64,000 nucleotides of DNA, taken from positions 1 through 64,000 of the forward strand of contig NZ_JANHNZ010000008.1 in NCBI RefSeq assembly GCF_024543085.1. Direction: 5' to 3'. This document shows positions 62,812 through 64,000 of this stretch, one piece after another. Below the pieces are notes generated by a model. That model was not told the DNA's origin. It made no database searches and saw only the letters and a list, made by a program, of their open reading frames with translations. Source of the DNA: Granulicatella seriolae (GTDB lineage Bacteria > Bacillota > Bacilli > Lactobacillales > Aerococcaceae). The position numbers were made by a program, and so were the translations under genes. How positions within the stretch are numbered: the stretch's first letter is position 1; each line of letters starts with the position of its first letter.

Positions 62812-63167
62812 ATAAGATTCTCCAACGAATCTGTCAGAAATAGCGAGGGGTTGGGCAAAAAGTCTGTAATAAAATAAAAAAATTTCTAAATCATAAAAGA
62901 GTTCCCCAGAAATTTATCCGAAACGGGAACGGTGGCACCGCCGAAAGCCTTGGTCTTTCGGCTTAGCTGTCTACGTGGCTGTAAATCGGCTGAAGCCGAA
63001 ACATCCACTGTGCGTCAGCTATGCTATACACCGTTCTGTACGGATAAATTTCTAGGGAACTCTTTTATTTGGTTACCATTTGGACTTTTTGCCCAGCTTC
63101 TTACTGATACGTAGACAGCTATGTTTATTCACCGTTATTTCTGACAGATTCGTTGGTGACTCCTAAC
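62812..63167. repeat. Long-palindrome element split by insertion of another copy (outer copy)
   Basis: Outer arms TCTCCAACGAATCTGTCAGA then AAT, and ATTTCTGACAGATTCGTTGG then TGA, still pair. The right-hand remnant CGTAGACAGCTATG..CACCGTT comes from the family core. The middle is occupied by a complete second copy (62852-63095). Confidence 0.8.
62852..63095 (+). repeat. Long-palindrome element, inserted full-length copy H (244 bp)
   Basis: It begins TGGGCAAAAAGTC and ends GACTTTTTGCCCA, a perfect 13-bp terminal inverted repeat. Inside lie CTGTAATAAAATAAAAAAAT, then the arms ATAAAAGAGTTCCCCAGAAA / complement, and a near-consensus core with hairpin GCCGAAAG-CCTTGGT-CTTTCGGC and hairpin TCGGCTGAAGCCGA. 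This copy fixes the true ends of the element. Confidence 0.88.
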
Positions 63168-63288
63168 TTTTAAGTAAATAGAATCTTTATTTTAATCTTT
63201 CTTGTTATTATTACTACATTGTGTTATTTTTAATATATAAAAGCGGAACCGATTACAAACAAAGACCATAAGAGAGGTGGGAATTTTA

Positions 63289-63483
63289 ATGGATGTCATC
63301 AAAGACATACAAAAGAACAAGATAATGCTTTTAGTGTGCTACATTTTACTGGGGTTAATAATAAATTTTGTGCTATCTCAACTATTTAATTATAGCTTCC
63401 AGTGAATACGAACAGTTCTTGTAATTAGTGGTTTCTATGTAGGACACCTTTTGGTTGAAAATAAACTTTCAAAGAAGCAATAA
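63289..63483 (+). pseudogene. Small two-helix membrane protein with in-frame TGA (64 codons)
   Basis: AGAGGTGGG precedes ATG 63289. The frame reads MDVIKDIQKNKIMLLVCYIL, LGLIINFVLSQLFNYSFQ, then TGA at 63403-63405, and continues in the same frame IRTVLVISGFYVGHLLVENK, LSKKQ to TAA 63481-63483. Two membrane helices, one on each side of the stop, suggest a TGG to TGA change in an intact gene. Translation of the first 38 residues is still possible. Family unknown. Confidence 0.6.
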
Positions 63484-63521
63484 AAAAAAGAATTTTGATA
63501 AAAAGTGCAGAGGATAACTAA

Positions 63522-63680
63522 ATAAAAGAGTTCCCCAGAATCTATCTCAAATAACGGTGTAAAGCATATCTCACGTAGAAAGCTAGAAAGCGAAGCCAGT
63601 AAGAACATGGCTCAGCTTTTACTTACAATATAGCTACCGTTATTATTTGGGATAGATTCTGGGGAACTCTTTCTTGTTTT
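63522..63680 (-). repeat. Long-palindrome element, copy I (core reversed)
   Basis: The arms ATAAAAGAGTTCCCCAGAAT / complement match copies C, F and H. The core reads in the opposite sense (AACGGTGTAAAGCATATCTC at the left end) and is shortened and degraded. TTGCCCA near 63711 resembles the outer element end. It lies between the TGA-interrupted gene and the ECF transporter gene. Confidence 0.8.
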
Positions 63681-63753
63681 AGAAATAGATGTTATTCATA
63701 CATACTGCTTGCCCAAACCCATTTATTATTACTACTATTCCTGTTAAACTCAA

Positions 63754-64000
63754 TCAATGAAAAGGCAATACCTTCTCCAATCGCTTATAGGTAAAAAAGG
63801 TAATAACAGCCGTCAAACCATACTTGAACAAGTTGAAAGGCAGCAAAGAGAATAGCATCATGGTAAACACGTCACTGACCCACGGATTGGTTGCTCCCGC
63901 CATTTTGACGATGGCTTCCATAGGGAAATTCATGACAGCGGCATACAGTGGGAACATGACAAAATAGTTGGCCAAAAGCAGGACAGCAGTAGCCACTAGG
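63754..64000 (-). CDS. ECF transporter S component, riboflavin (RibU)-like, 3' part only
   Basis: Only the C-terminal ~80 residues are in the window; the gene continues past base 64000. The visible part has two or three membrane segments (TAVLLLANYFVMFPLYAAVM, MMLFSLLPFNLFKYGLTAVI, TFFTYKRLEKVLP), and the pattern NYFVMFPLY..LLPFNLFKYG..TFFTYKRL is that of RibU-type S components. These bind a vitamin and share an ECF energising module. An FMN riboswitch would be expected upstream, outside the window. Confidence 0.72.
   Translation of the reverse strand, partial: LVATAVLLLANYFVMFPLYAAVMNFPMEAIVKMAGATNPWVSDVFTMMLFSLLPFNLFKYGLTAVITFFTYKRLEKVLPFH

Noticed and set aside
63289-63483. Selenoprotein or programmed TGA read-through
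   Set aside because: No SECIS-like hairpin right after the TGA and no supporting context; a simple nonsense mutation is more economical.

Overview
The window looks like low-to-mid GC Firmicutes DNA from the order Lactobacillales, outside the genera Streptococcus and Lactococcus. It carries the dnaB-purA-walRKHIJ-htrA block with a full-length WalK (large extracellular loop) plus WalH and WalI, which streptococci lack. It also has a dnaX-ybaB-recR block beside the small bacterial SRP RNA, a SigX-like sigma factor, and dhaKLM with its own activators. An Aerococcaceae- or Carnobacteriaceae-like host fits, but the genus cannot be fixed from the sequence alone.

Layout. 0-6 kb is accessory and decayed: a broken RpiR regulator, a membrane protein, a prophage head-gene remnant (5'-truncated minor head protein with a HELGH tail, a small orphan gene, a scaffold protein) and an ABC exporter preceded by very short peptide frames. 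6.4-16.9 kb is the replication, purine and cell-wall-stress block (dnaB, purA, walRKHIJ, htrA). 17-35 kb holds a glyoxalase-fold dioxygenase, 4.5S RNA, a HelD-like helicase, a DUF2089 regulator pair, dnaX, a toxin-antitoxin pair, ybaB, recR, dhaQ, prsA, a heterodimeric ABC exporter, map and galE. 35.7-38.9 kb has a divergent ComK-like gene facing a SigX-like sigma factor, followed by DUF1659, DUF2922 and a LysM amidase. 39-52.4 kb is a Wzx/Wzy-type polysaccharide cluster with the three UDP-N-acetyl-L-fucosamine enzymes (capEFG/fnlABC type). 52.4-55.1 kb is a decayed IS66 followed by an intact IS1634-type element. 55.1-58.5 kb is dhaS, dhaKLM and glpF for dihydroxyacetone/glycerol use, with a 22-bp DhaS-type operator between dhaS and dhaK. 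58.6-59.0 kb is a dense DnaA-box cluster with no dnaA gene beside it. The last 5 kb carries a NERD protein, an aromatic-acid-exporter-like protein, a NdpA-type nucleoid protein, a small TGA-interrupted gene and the 3' end of a riboflavin-type ECF transporter gene.

Two families of non-coding repeats, not explained by the genes, run through the intergenic gaps. (1) A ~160-245 bp long-palindrome element, about ten copies. Its central block is conserved, but its outer arms and one internal hairpin change sequence between copies while staying base-paired. (2) Four arrays of 3-4 units, each with a period of almost exactly 144 bp. Every unit is a nested palindrome (outer arms GAATTATGAGAAAA / TTTTCTCATAATTC around an inner perfect stem), and in one array the inner stem has been replaced by an unrelated stem. 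Pairing kept while sequence changes suggests selection on structure or a palindrome-dependent spreading mechanism. These are the best candidates here for an undescribed system.
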